Shown: positions 13,426 through 24,570 of the stretch, piece by piece
How positions within the stretch are numbered: position 1 is the stretch's first letter
Layout: each line of letters opens with the position of its first letter
Source of the DNA: Diadophis punctatus similis
Lineage: Eukaryota; Chordata; Lepidosauria; Squamata; Dipsadidae
DNA length: 64,000 nucleotides
Assembly: GCA_023053685.1 (NCBI GenBank)
Contig: JALIGW010000005.1
Location: 36,451,980-36,515,979, forward strand
Reading direction: 5' to 3'
Notes under the pieces: generated by a model
What the model was told of the DNA's origin: nothing
The model's database searches: none
The model's input: the letters and a program-made list of their open reading frames with translations, nothing else
Program-made: the position numbers and the translations under genes

Positions 13426-13461
<36 letters not shown>

Positions 13462-13698
13462 TAGATTTGTATGCCGCCCAACTCCCAAAGGGACTCTGGG
13501 CGGCTCACAGCATTTTGAATACAAAATCTAAAAAACAGTTAAAAGATTTAAAAGCATTTAAAAACCACAATTTAAAAACCCAATAATTCACTCATGGGGC
13601 CAAGAATAATTGGTGTTGTATTAAAATCATTGGCCCCAGGCCTGTCGACAAAGCCATGTTTTAATGCTTTTCTAAAAAAGTGTTTCCCCACCCCCACC
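13354..13698 (-). mobile_element. LINE 3'-end retroposon with 10-bp TSD, inserted in the LINE relic
   Basis: Read on the minus strand it ends gagccgcccagagtccctttggg, agttgggcggcatacaaat, then an ATAAA-type tail. Identical flanks ccagaaagcc lie at 13344-13353 and 13699-13708. The tail is expanded: 9-bp TTTATTTAA units flanked by TTTA units over 13354-13461. Confidence 0.85.
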
Positions 13699-13890
13699 CC
13701 AGAAAGCCTGAGGACTCCCTGGTAATAGAAAGTGGAAACATTGGTTGCATTATATGTAACATCTTTCCTCGAATTGTCTTGTTTTATCTATTGTTATAAT
13801 TTTAATGAGCTTATACAATGTTTTAATTCCTGGTTTTACTGTACACCATTAAGATTCACCTCAGGCAGCCAAATAAATTTGATAAATATT

Positions 13891-14660
13891 ACCTACAATC
13901 TAAAATTCTTGCTGAAAGAATTGCTGAAAGATTCCTGGATTAAAACCACAACACATTAGCAGAACATACCCACCCATCCAGTAGCAAAATACAGGTTAAA
14001 AGCGCCATTAATTTCTCCATGCTTTTCTTTCAAGGAATATGATGTTTTTCCACAAAAAAGAAGTAAATCCTGATATAGTCAGCAGTAGAAAGAAACCTGC
14101 CTTCCAGATGAAACAAGAAGGCATAAAATACCAGTAGTTTTCTTCCCTTCATAGCACATACATTTAACAAATTAGGACCAGTGTCAGTTTTAATTTTTCT
14201 AGACAGACTTGAGAAGAAGTAAACTGCAATTTGAAACATAATAAAAACCAAAAGTAAAAAAGATTGCAAAAATGCATTTTTGAAGAGTATGAGTGTGAAT
14301 TTGGGCACAATTCTACAAAAAATAGGAGCAGTGACATAGTCATTGCCACCTGAACCTTACTTTAAATAATAGTATTTTCACCCCTTGAAAATACTTGAAC
14401 AGAAATGGTTGTACCTCAACTGAAAGCTAAAATGCTTAGACAACTAAATTTAGCATGGGAAACCAGTTGCTCACATATATGTTGTTAGTAAACCTCAGTC
14501 TAACAACTATAAACAGTATCACGCCATCATAAAATACAAGTAGTAACTGCATAATTCATATATTTTCTTCATATTTTGCTGCCATTTTCCATGTTGTACT
14601 CATCCCCTGATGAGAGAAAGGATCCTATTCAATGTCCACTCCCAGCACCTGGCTTTGCAT
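13891..14660. other. Intronic sequence, nothing recognised
   Basis: No gene or repeat family is recognised; open frames on the minus strand at 14030-14349 look random. Confidence 0.5.
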
Positions 14661-15318
14661 TATACAGTACTAGCTGCATACCCATGCTTCCCTACGAAAT
14701 TATGTGATTGGGCTTGATAAATTGACACTTAAAGCTTGAAAATTAATGAGTAGTTACTATCGGCCTCTCCTCTCCCCTTCTCTCCCTCAGGCTTGCCCCA
14801 CAGAATCCTCTCCTCTCCCCTTCTCTCCCTCAGGCTTGCCCCACAGAAGCCTCTTCTCTGCCCTTCTCTCCCTCAGGCTTTCCCCATTGATCCGCTCCTA
14901 TCCCCTTCTCTCCCTCAGGCTTGCCCCACAGAAGCCTCTCCTATCTTATCCCCTTCTCTCCCTTTCAGGTGGGGAGGGGGAGTAGAATGTCTAATTCCTT
15001 TGCATGGAGTAACCTGTCTAAACTCCCAGCCCACAGGCCGGATGAGTCATGTGTTGACCACGCCCACTGGCAGTTGGGACAGAATTCTTTTCAGGTGGGA
15101 AGGGGGAGTAGAATGTCTAACTCCTTAGCATCAGAGCGTGTTAATTACTGTATAAGAATTACTAATGATCTGATGGTCATTTTGAAAAATCCTTTCTTAG
15201 CGAGCACCTAGAAGCCAAAAGGAATATATATGCCGAATTTCAGGTTTGTAGGCTTTACGGTTGTGGAGATTTCATGATGAGTGAGTGGATTTCGCTTATA
15301 TATATATATATAGATTTC
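14661..15318 (+). mobile_element. Unclassified interspersed repeat with internal tandem arrays
   Basis: Begins tactagctgcatacccatgc and ends with gtggatttcgcttatatata and a TA-rich tail, a pattern I associate with an unclassified squamate retroposon. Inside are about five ~43-bp units (14762-14975) containing ctccctcaggcttgccccac, and two copies of ttcaggtgggagggggagtagaatgtctaa (about 14964 and 15090). Confidence 0.6.
14762..14975. repeat. Pyrimidine-rich minisatellite, ~43-bp unit
   Basis: Five imperfect units of cttctctccctcaggcttgc type in tandem, part of the surrounding element. Confidence 0.85.
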
Positions 15319-16139
15319 CATTATATTTCCAGGCCTACTATATCCAGTTAGGCTAGAAATGTCAGGTAGCATTTGGACTAGATAGTATTTATGTGGATCA
15401 TGAGGTGGTCCAGTTATTTTACCTATAATTAAAGTGGCGTATTTATAGGTGGGATTGCTCATTATAAGAAATTTGTAATATTATAGGAGGCAAACAAGTA
15501 GATTTCTAATCAGTATAGAAAAGAAGGAAAATAGCTGGCTAGAATATTGGAAAACAAAGGTTGAATTAATTTGTGTGCATAACATCACGTAAGATGATAT
15601 ATGATAGCACTGGGTAATGCCCAGAAGATGTTCTGCAAACAGCAGATTCCAGGCCTGAATACAAAACATTTTCAGGTTTAAATGACTGATACATTTTGTT
15701 GGAAAATAGCTAAAAAGAAACATCCGTGTTTTGTTCTGTCATAGTATGCTAACAGATTATTTGAGGACAAAGTTCATATTCTGCATGTATCATATAGTGT
15801 GCAAATTTAAAAGTGAAAGCTTCATTTGAGGTTTTTTTTACATACGGTATTTACAGCTATTTACCGCCATACCGAAGGTGGGAAATATTATGTAACAGCT
15901 ATTTTTAATTATCATACAATCCCTGAAAATCTGACAATGACAGATTCTTATGGGACTTGCAATCTAAAACTTCTAAAAGGTATAACATTACCTGCCCATT
16001 AAAACATATACACATGCTCATTACCACATAGTGTTTGGGGTAAGCAACATTATTCAAAGAAAATAAGAAATCATGAGGCAAAACAGTTATGGTATAAGAA
16101 ATAAGAGGAAATCTAGTTTACACTAAACTATTCACTATA
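15319..16139. other. Intronic sequence, nothing recognised
   Basis: No gene or repeat family is recognised. Confidence 0.5.
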
Positions 16140-18420
16140 CCTCTCAGTACTTTCCTATCTTTGCATATCTTGCTTCTGCACAGTCCATATACTTCTTCAC
16201 ATACAGCCTTTTGTTTCTTAAAATTTTCTGCTGTCCCTTTTAGAGAATGTCATCAACTTTATCCCACTATGACTTTTGTGGTCTTCACCCTTATTTTGTC
16301 CCTTTCATTCTTTCTCCATATATTAGTGTTATGATTTGTTCCTCATTCATTATCTTTATATGATGAAATTTTTTTATCATGCTTCATTCTTAGCTACTTC
16401 TTTTATTCAATTCACATTCCAGGAAAGGAGAATATTTGTAGCTCAGAGTTAAAATGGCAGGTCTTGGGTGCTCTCTGAAGTTGGTTGTTTTCTTGCAGGT
16501 ATTTCATTACTCAAACTAGGTAACATCATCAGTGCTAGTCTTTTCTTCCTTAGCATATCCCTGGGAAGTACTCCTACTGGTAATGGCCAGTCTCTCCATG
16601 TACTCTGGATGGTCCGTGCCAGCTGTTCCTTGAAATTTGCTATGGTATGCAGATATTTGTTTAATCTGAAGTGTGCATCTGGAATCATGAGCTTTATCAT
16701 TTTTTGCCCACTTTCTTGGGCTATTTTCCATCCAGCTGTGCAGTTGACTGGAGGTTTATGTCTGACCATGGTAGGTAGGGAATGCTGTCATAGGCATTCA
16801 TGCAGGAAGAAAAGTTGTTTCTTGGTAGAAGTGTTCCTGCAGGCAAATTTTTCTCATTTGTGTGTTTTCTGAAGCATTTGACAACCATATGTGTCAAATA
16901 AAGCAGAATATTTGTAGCTCAGGGTTGAATTGAGGAATCCTTGGTGCTTTCTGAGCTTGGTTGCTTTCTTGCAGATGTTTCATTACCCAAACTATGTAAC
17001 ATCATCAATGCTAGTCCTAGTTTGGGTAATGAAATGTCTGCAACAAGCAACCAAGCTGAGAGAGCACCAAGGACTCCTCAATTCACATTCATTCAGTACC
17101 CATTAATTTTGGATTCCATTTCTTTTCATTTTACTATAAATATTTCTTAATATCTTAACTCCACTGAACTCAAATTACTTTTATGTTCCTCCTGACATAT
17201 GCAATACCCAGTTCCATCCCAAATGATCCAAGGATTCATTTTTCTCAACATACCACATATCCTTCTACTAGAAATTGCATGAACCCAAAGTGCACAATTT
17301 AATCTATTTTTTCTGGCTCTTCACATTTAAAGTAATTTGCAATAATATACTCAGTTTTATTGCCAAACACAATTACCTCAATCTTTTATACATTAATGAT
17401 CCAATCCATATTCCTCATTGTATAATACAGTGTATGTAGCATTTTCAGCCATTCATTTGGGTACTCAAACAAAATTACAGCATTTTCTAGAGTGCATACA
17501 TATTTCTGTTCCAACATACACAGTTCTAATGAAACCATAAACATCTCTTATACTTTTATCCATACAGACATTAAACAATATTGTGTTACTCCAAGCTCAG
17601 TTATAATTGATACATTAAGCTTTCTGTTTCATTTCCATCATAAAGTACTCATAGTGCATTCTGCAATCCACCTTCAATTCCATATTATATAAACCAACAA
17701 GCTTAATAAACTTTCTGAACTTTCTAAATTTTTTGTTCATTATTACCACTGATACTTTTTTAATCAAAATTTTACAAACATCTGCTCAGGCACATTTAAC
17801 AAACCAATGCCCCTGTGGTTTTGCATTTATTCCTACTATAAGTGCATTCATTGAGCTGTCAGATTCAGTCTTCATACACACATTAAATACGTTGTACAGC
17901 CATTCTATAAACAAGCAACATCCATATTTTAACAGTTCCCCAGTTACAGCTGCAGCCTCACCAATTTTCAGTTGTCACAGCATTTATGACTTACTTTTAA
18001 TCAGCTTTTTTTAGATATTAACATTTGTTCCATTTGTTTTGATTCCATTATTTGATATGTCGCTATCAATCCCATACAGATCATTAAAATAATTTTTCCA
18101 TCATCCCCACTCTCAAGTTTAACCTCAAATCATTTCATCAACATTCATTTTTAATTCTTATTACTTGGTTAGAAATTCCTTGTTCAGCTTTTTCTACCCA
18201 TTAAAAAAAAATCTGTTTTCTCTTTTAATCTTAAGTCTTCCTTACCTTTTTGACTACCCATTTTTAATTGTTTTTCCCAAACATTGTGCAATATCTTTCT
18301 TTAACTACACATGATGTTGGTCTAGATGCTGATCTATTCCAAAAGCCCTTGTATTCTTCACTAATTCAATCTTCCAGCTTAAGGAACTAGAAGTCGTGCT
18401 TTTTTTAATCATTCATTTTT
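16140..18420 (-). mobile_element. Decayed LINE with reverse-transcriptase traces, split by an insertion
   Basis: Minus-strand frames yield traces in the right order for a LINE: WKNYFNDLYG (about 18090), VCMDKSIRDVYG (about 17545), VIVFGNKTEY (about 17350), and a K/R-rich end near 16200. Every frame is broken by stops, so these are weak but ordered matches. The insertion at 16420-17077 interrupts it. The clade is not determined. Confidence 0.55.
16420..17077. mobile_element. Fold-back retroposon, TSD tcaattcacattc
   Basis: Flanked by a 13-bp identical repeat (16407-16419 and 17078-17090). Contains two direct copies of gaatatttgtagctcag (about 16430 and 16907) and an inverted repeat whose arms 16927-16994 and 17017-17084 match over ~67 bp around a ~22-bp loop (the outer arm runs into the TSD). 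Between lies a minus-strand open frame (16449-16769, 106 residues) that I do not recognise. Related modules occur at 47420-47490 and 54745-54930. Confidence 0.7.
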
Positions 18421-18531
18421 CATGTATACATGTAAATAGATATAAACCATGTATCTGAGATGTGATTGCCTACCCTTTAATTAATAGAATATTATAGCAC
18501 TTTTGGTATTCTTCCAAAGTAGAGTAGAGTT
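18421..18531. other. Short intronic spacer
   Basis: Nothing recognised; its last 8 bp (gtagagtt) form the target duplication of the next element. Confidence 0.4.
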
Positions 18532-18843
18532 CAGGGGTGAAATTCTCCCAGTTCGGGCGGGCCAGTTGGTCGTCGTAGAGCCAATAGAGCCGATAGCGAT
18601 CGCAGCACGAGGCTTCCCCCACCCGCTTCCCCCACCTGCCTGGACGCTGCCATTTGGGTTCTTTTACCCTCTGCGCATGCGCAAAGCATTCTATGCATGC
18701 ACAGAGGGTAAAATAATCCAAATGGCGGCATCCAGGTGGGTGGAGGAAGCGGGTGGGGGAAGCCTCGCGCTGCAATCGCTATCAGCTCTATCGGCTCTAC
18801 AACGGCCGACTGGCCTGCCCAAACCGGGAGCATTTCATCCCTG
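18532..18843. mobile_element. Palindromic hAT-like MITE (CAGGGGTGAAAT family), perfect 8-bp TSD
   Basis: Starts caggggtgaaattctccc and ends gggagcatttcatccctg. The two halves are near-complementary over about 150 bp each, so the whole element is one palindrome centred near 18687. TSD gtagagtt at 18524-18531 and 18844-18851 is perfect. GC-rich interior; the ORFs on both strands mirror one another and are not genes. A relative is at 32738-32939. Confidence 0.93.
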
Positions 18844-18851
18844 GTAGAGTT

Positions 18852-21478
18852 GAATGACCTTGAAATTTCATAAACAATTTACAGTAAACAAGCTGGGTGA
18901 CTACAAAGTTTACAATTTTCATGCCCTTTCAAAATCATGTTGAACTCTAATTCCATGCATATATTTCCTTATCTAGAGCCTCCTAATTAGAGTGGTGAGA
19001 GCTTATTTACAAAAATGGCATCTACCACCTCCTGTAGTTCACTTTCCTGCAGAGATTCCATATTATCCTTGTACATTTTTGTTTGTTTCTCAACAGATAG
19101 TTGTATTTCAAATTAAATACTAGATTTTTTAAAAAAATAAAATTAAGGGGACTTATTTGAGAGGGAAAATCATTATTTAAAAGAACTTTGCCTGGTAGTA
19201 TGTCAGTTTAAAATAATGAAAATAGCATGATAGGACACTTGTTCACAGTCACAAGTTCTCAGGGCAAAGATGTCACTTGCAGCAATAATTAATCATTCTG
19301 CACACTCAATCTATGACCAAGACATATATACTTTTACATGGAGAGCTTTTATCCAGAAATCCATTAGTTTCCTATAAAGTCCAAATGATGCAACTGCAAC
19401 AAATTTGTCCAGTTATTGTAAGTACAGCAAGAAAACACAACTGTTCTTATTGATGGCAAAACCTGTTACATTGGATAGAAAAGTATTCAATTGCAACTCA
19501 AATAACCGACTTTATTCAAAGAAAAATGGTATATCATGGTCTGTGTATCTGAAATTCTTCTGTAACCTCACGTCTCTTCTGCTTAATAACGGCAAAATTA
19601 AACTAAGCTTCTTCTGAAGATGAGACTCTGGAGAATCCCAGGAAACAAAAGAGCAGGAGTTTCAATTCTCTCTTCTTGCTGAGAATACATTCTGCCTCAT
19701 ATAGCTGCTGATGTATAGTCATCTTAAAAGAGTTGGTTAATTTCCAATGGGAAAAGGCATAAAAGAAGAATCTCCTTATCTTTAATGGAATGTTACTGAA
19801 CTATACAAAATGGCTCACATTCAAAATAAGTAGAGAAAAATCTTGTCTGTTTTGCCATGATAAGAAACTATGTTTAGTATACAGCACGCATTCTACTCAA
19901 TCTGCTAAATATGAGAACTCTTTAAAGTCAGAGACAGGAAAGCTCCCAGATGTTTTGTAGCACTATTTGCTAAACAATAAAATTTAAAATTTAAAAAAAA
20001 TCAGACTCTCTAACTGGATTAAGAAATTGTATTTAATGTTGTCATTCAAATCCAAGAGTTATTTCCACGAAATCTGGAAATGCAAGAAAATTCATGACAT
20101 TTCAAAGCATTTCACATATTGGTTAAACTTGAAAGTAATGCACAAGCTTTCATTTTTAATGCATTCTTCATTTGCTTCTTCTAGCCACAAGAAGATCAAA
20201 AGCACCCTCTTTTTTTTAACTAACCATGGTTTGTCAACACATTCTTTGTTAGTAATAGCTTATTAAAATCAGCCAAACTCAAAGCCTAGCTATTAAACCA
20301 GCTAATAACATTTATGACACAGTAAAATAGATATTTTAAAATGCAAATTAAAAATAGCAATAAAATTTAAATTGCTAACAACTGCGTAGCTGAGCCACTA
20401 TGTGAATAATTCCCCAAACACATTCAGGAAATCATCCAGATCCATCAGACCATTTTAATGAGTCCTAACATTGTAGAAGTTTATATTGGTCTTCAGTATA
20501 AAACTGACGAAAGAGTAACCTTCCCTTAAGACAAGGCTTCTTAAGCCATCCCTACCTGGAAATCAGACAGGACAAAAATCTTATGGAAATCCGATTGCAT
20601 TACCCAAGTTTACTCCAGCTAGCTTAGGAAGTGACTATTAGGCAGCAGGGCGAAACACCAGTTCAGCTACTTCTGTTTCTAATATATAGTGAAGCATTGC
20701 TAGTCATTTCTCTACATTTATGTTGAAATAAAAAGCCTACATCTATTACCCAACTCCCTTTTAACTACTAGATGTAGGACAGGAAAAAGAAACAATAAAC
20801 ATTTGTAGTATTAACCTTCCAGCTAAACAGCATGTTTTCCAAATTGGCAAACTACAATATGGGGCACTCAGGTAGACCTCTTTGCCCTTCAAATCTGGAC
20901 TCTCATCCCACAAAATTGGCAGAAATAAACTGCCTTCTCTTCCAGCACCCAGGCTCTGTAATACATGGACTGCCAGGATTTTTATCCAGAATTACATCAT
21001 ATGAAATACATATAAATTTAGTAAATAAATAAACCAACCTGACATTAAAATAGCAATTTCAGGTTAAAGGGACCATCATTGTTATTACTTTGTCGTCTTT
21101 GGTTAGACCTCCTTCTGAAAGGAAGAGACTATCAACATAGACCTGCCCTCTATTCCTTGATGCTTATTTAATATTGAAGCTGTTTTCAATATCCTACCCT
21201 TCTTGATTTTGCTGATATATCTCTTAGCACCAGGACAAGACAAATCAGCAGTCCAGATTCCATCCCACCCCATCATGAACCCATTGCTCTCAACCTAAAG
21301 ACCTTTGTTTGGGGTTTCAAAAGGATACCATCCTTTTCTTTTGAGTTCTTTCCAGTTCCTTTGAGTTCCAATTCAAGAAACCTAATACAATCTAGAACAA
21401 TTGGACCTGCAGGGGGCACATAACTAAGGCCTGATCCTGTAAAGAAGATATTTTCTATTGCAAGAAAGAAGGTAGTCT
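18852..21478. other. Intronic sequence, nothing recognised
   Basis: About 2.6 kb, AT-rich, no recognised gene or repeat. Confidence 0.5.
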
Positions 21479-21541
21479 TATTTATTTATTTATTCATTCA
21501 TTCATTCATTCATTCATTCATTCATTCATTCATTCATTCAT

Positions 21542-21592
<51 letters not shown>

Positions 21593-21766
21593 TTTTTGTC
21601 AAGAACATGTTGGTAATATACATAGATATAACATTGTTTATATTCATAAGATGAGTACTGATAAGAGGGAACATTAGGACAGGGACGGTAGGCACGCTGG
21701 TGCACTTATGCACGTCCCTTACTGACCTCTTGCTGCCTACTTTCTGGCTCCATTCCTGGCATTCCT
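21479..21766 (-). mobile_element. Minus-strand retroposon 3' end with (TTCA)/(TTTA) tail
   Basis: The tail, read as TTTA then TTCA then TTTA units, occupies 21479-21596. The body continues with tcaagaacatgttggtaata and aggacagggacggtaggcac, a segment I recognise as recurrent in squamate DNA without a firm family name. Confidence 0.6.
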
Positions 21767-22160
21767 AAGATGATCAAAGGCCTGGAGACTAAACCATATG
21801 AAGAATGGCTGCAGGTTTTGGGTCTGGCTAGTCAAAAGAAGAGAAGAATTAGGGGTGACATGATAGCAGTATTCCAGTATTTGAGGGGCTGCCACAAAGA
21901 AGAGGGGGTCAAATTATTCTCCAAAGCACCAAAGGGCACGACAAGAAATAATAGTTGGAAACTAATCAAAGAGAGAAACAACCTAGAACTGAGGAGAAAC
22001 TTTCTAACAGTGAGGACAATTAACCAGTGGAACAGCTTGCCTTCAGAAATCGTGGGCGTTCCATCACTGGAGATTTTTAAGAAGAGACTGGACAGTCACT
22101 TGTCTGAGATGGTATAAGTTCTCCTGCTTGAGCAGGGGACTGGACTGCAGCATCTACTCA
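21767..22160 (+). mobile_element. CR1 LINE ORF2 C-terminal relic
   Basis: A 115-residue open frame (21770-22117) reads MIKGLETKPYEEWL, then RIRGDMIAVFQYLRGC, RTINQWNSLPSEIVG and SLEIFKKRLDSHL, the conserved carboxy end of CR1 ORF2, followed by a stop and CR1-like 3' sequence ttgagcaggggactggac. 5'-truncated. Its first codon is not a real start. Confidence 0.9.
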
Positions 22161-22217
22161 GAGGAGAATGTTCCAGTGGTCAAAGGGATCCAAGTTACAA
22201 GATTTATCCCTATTTGA

Positions 22218-22341
22218 ATGTCTATGAAGATTTTCAGTCATCCAGGTCATAGTTGTATCAAAAGTGGTTTTTATTTTTTGAAAATAAAATAAAATGTATC
22301 AGTCCAGTTGCCTTTTCAAAAAATAAAAACCACTTTTGATA
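22218..22341. mobile_element. Small fold-back insertion with 13-bp TSD
   Basis: Flanked by identical tatccctatttga at 22205-22217 and 22342-22354. Inside, 22257-22284 and 22313-22340 are perfect 28-bp inverted repeats around a 28-bp loop. Confidence 0.85.
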
Positions 22342-22354
22342 TATCCCTATTTGA

Positions 22355-23162
22355 TTATTCCTTCATCTGAAAGCCTGACTGAATACAAATGTTCTCTTCC
22401 TGAAAACAACTCAACTCCATTTTTGAAATTCTCTTTACATATCAAATTAGGCTTTTTATTTTTTTTTAATCCCCTATATTGCACTTGTTCACATTCTTCA
22501 GCAAAAGCAATCAGGCAAAAATCAGCCATAGGCATAGGACCTTTTGATTCACCAGTTCAATCATACCTATTTCTAATACATGTGGAGCCTTGCAGTTGTT
22601 TCTTTATATTTTCTTTGCATTTATTTTGAGATTACAAAATCTTACATCTATAACAAAACTCCCTTTAGACAACTAGTTAGGAAAACATGAAAAAGAATAA
22701 AGGCAATTATGGGGTAAAGAAGAAAACACAAAGATGCATCATAATTCTATACCTTTAAATTTTAGATAGCAGAACATCAATTTTCTCCTTTCATCCCAAG
22801 ATAGAATTTCACTAACAATATTAGGAGAATAGTTATGACGGAGTATTTGAAAATGTAGAAGTTTCCTTTCCTAAATAAGATCTAATGAAAGGACAAATAG
22901 CATAAGCTATGAGCTAACATCCTTGAGTTAGCTGAAAGGAAATCAACTTCCTTTCAGGAAGAGGTCATTTTAGAGAAACAAAACACTTTTCAACTCATGC
23001 ATCATCTTGATAAAAAAAGTATAATTTAGTCAAGACCCAATTCCTCCAAAACCATCCTGAAGCTAGCACAGTAAATTCTATACCTTTGGAACCAAGATGA
23101 GATGGAAGATTAATAGTAAACTAAATAGGGATGCCTCTCCCCTCCTGTCCTGGACAAGATAG
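22355..23162. other. Intronic sequence, nothing recognised
   Basis: No gene or repeat family is recognised. Confidence 0.5.
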
Positions 23163-23325
23163 CGCTGCTGTGACCTAGAGGTGGAGCTCTTGCCTCACAA
23201 TCAGGAGGTTGTGAGTTTGATCCTAGGTAGAGGCAGATGTTGGGTCTCCTGCTTGGGCAGGGGGTTGGACTAGATGACCTGCAAGGTCCCTTCCAACTCT
23301 GTTAATCTGCTAGTATCTGCTAGTA
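23163..23325 (+). mobile_element. tRNA-derived SINE with CR1-like 3' end
   Basis: A-box-like tgacctagaggtgg and B-box-like ggttgtgagtttgatcct are followed by the CR1-type tail ggttggactagatgacctgc, aaggtcccttccaactctgt. It lies only 108 bp beyond the donor of the SORCS3 exon at 23434-23507. Confidence 0.85.
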
Positions 23326-23433
23326 AAACAAACTAACAAGATAATACATTAAAAAAATTCTAGTATGCAATACTATACAATTCTAATATGCCATACATGA
23401 ATATGCAGTTTTAATACAAGGCAAGTAACTCAC

Positions 23434-23507
23434 CAATAAAATCGGTTTGGTGTGATCCGTTCATGCATGATCTGCCATCTCCTTCCAAAATCCATAGAAC
23501 TGTACAG
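23434..23507 (-). CDS. SORCS3: SORCS3 internal exon (VPS10p domain, next downstream)
   Basis: Short exon of 74 nt: 24 codons plus the first two bases of a Trp codon. It reads LYSSMDFGRRWQ then IMHERITPNRFY. The acceptor is atctttcAG before CTG TAC and the donor is TATTG|GTGAGT, both canonical. It starts in phase 0, so it follows the phase-0 end of the exon at 63091-63249 without a shift. In known proteins ...DQK is followed directly by LYSS. S-M-D-F-G-R-R-W is a second Asp-box-like motif. Met in SSMDFG and the HERITPNRFY stretch match remembered SORCS3; SORCS1 has SSAEFG and a different sequence before PNRFYW. Ile in WQIM replaces the Leu of human SORCS3. It is too short to appear as a 60-residue ORF. 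The following exon should begin with the last base of the Trp codon. Confidence 0.93.
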
Positions 23508-23789
23508 CTGAAAGATATTAAGAACCAAATTAATTGAAACTGTAACTATGGCCGACTTAGTGTTAGTCCGCTGTAACAAAGGCAACGACATATTTTACTA
23601 TACTTTAGCCCCTGCTAAATAGCTGCACCTAAAATGACCTTGGCTGATTTTCAAAAGATTAAGTAGTGTTGTAGAATTGTGTGTGGGGGGGGGGGACAAA
23701 GAGAGAGAATGTATAATGGCTAGATTGTTTTTTCTTCCACAAGTGTTTTCCACAAGTACAGTAGTACTGCTTTTTTCACATCAACTAAG

Positions 23790-23963
23790 TGTTGGTTGCG
23801 AAGAGAATTGACTGGCTGGCTTGTCACCCAAGCCTGACATCCTGGGCTGAGAGAGAGTGACTGACCCAAAGTAACTCAGTCAGCTTTCATGCCTCAGGCA
23901 GGACTAGAATTCATAGTCTTTTGGTTTTTACCTTGTTGCCTTAACCACTAGACCAAACTGACA
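23790..23963 (-). mobile_element. tRNA-derived SINE, minus strand
   Basis: Reading the minus strand, a tRNA-like head (ggtctagtggttaaggcaac) and B-box-like gactatgaattctagtcc are followed by tgaggcatgaaagctgactg and a cttgggtgacaag tail. Confidence 0.7.
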
Positions 23964-23999
23964 AGAATAAATCTGTCATTTTCTTGCCATTTAATAGCA

Positions 24000-24570
<571 letters not shown>

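Larger units (their letters stand above)
12590..13890 (+). mobile_element. LINE 3'-end relic interrupted by two later insertions
   Basis: Segments 12590-12717, 13143-13353 and 13699-13890 read as one element once the two inserts are set aside: tttaaagccctatatggcatgg..., tctggaagatcattcc..., tggccttccagaaagcc|tgaggactccctgg... and a 3' end ggcagccaaataaatttgataaat. The same 3' module with better coding traces is at 24000-24460. Family not named with certainty. Confidence 0.7.

Noticed and set aside
14762..14975. CRISPR-like array of spaced repeats
   Set aside because: Units are contiguous and imperfect with no unique spacers, in vertebrate DNA; it is a minisatellite.
1..23433. Possible next SORCS3 exon (after the Trp split codon)
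   Set aside because: I looked by eye for a minus-strand match to the expected following peptide and found none. A short exon could still have been missed, but none can be supported.
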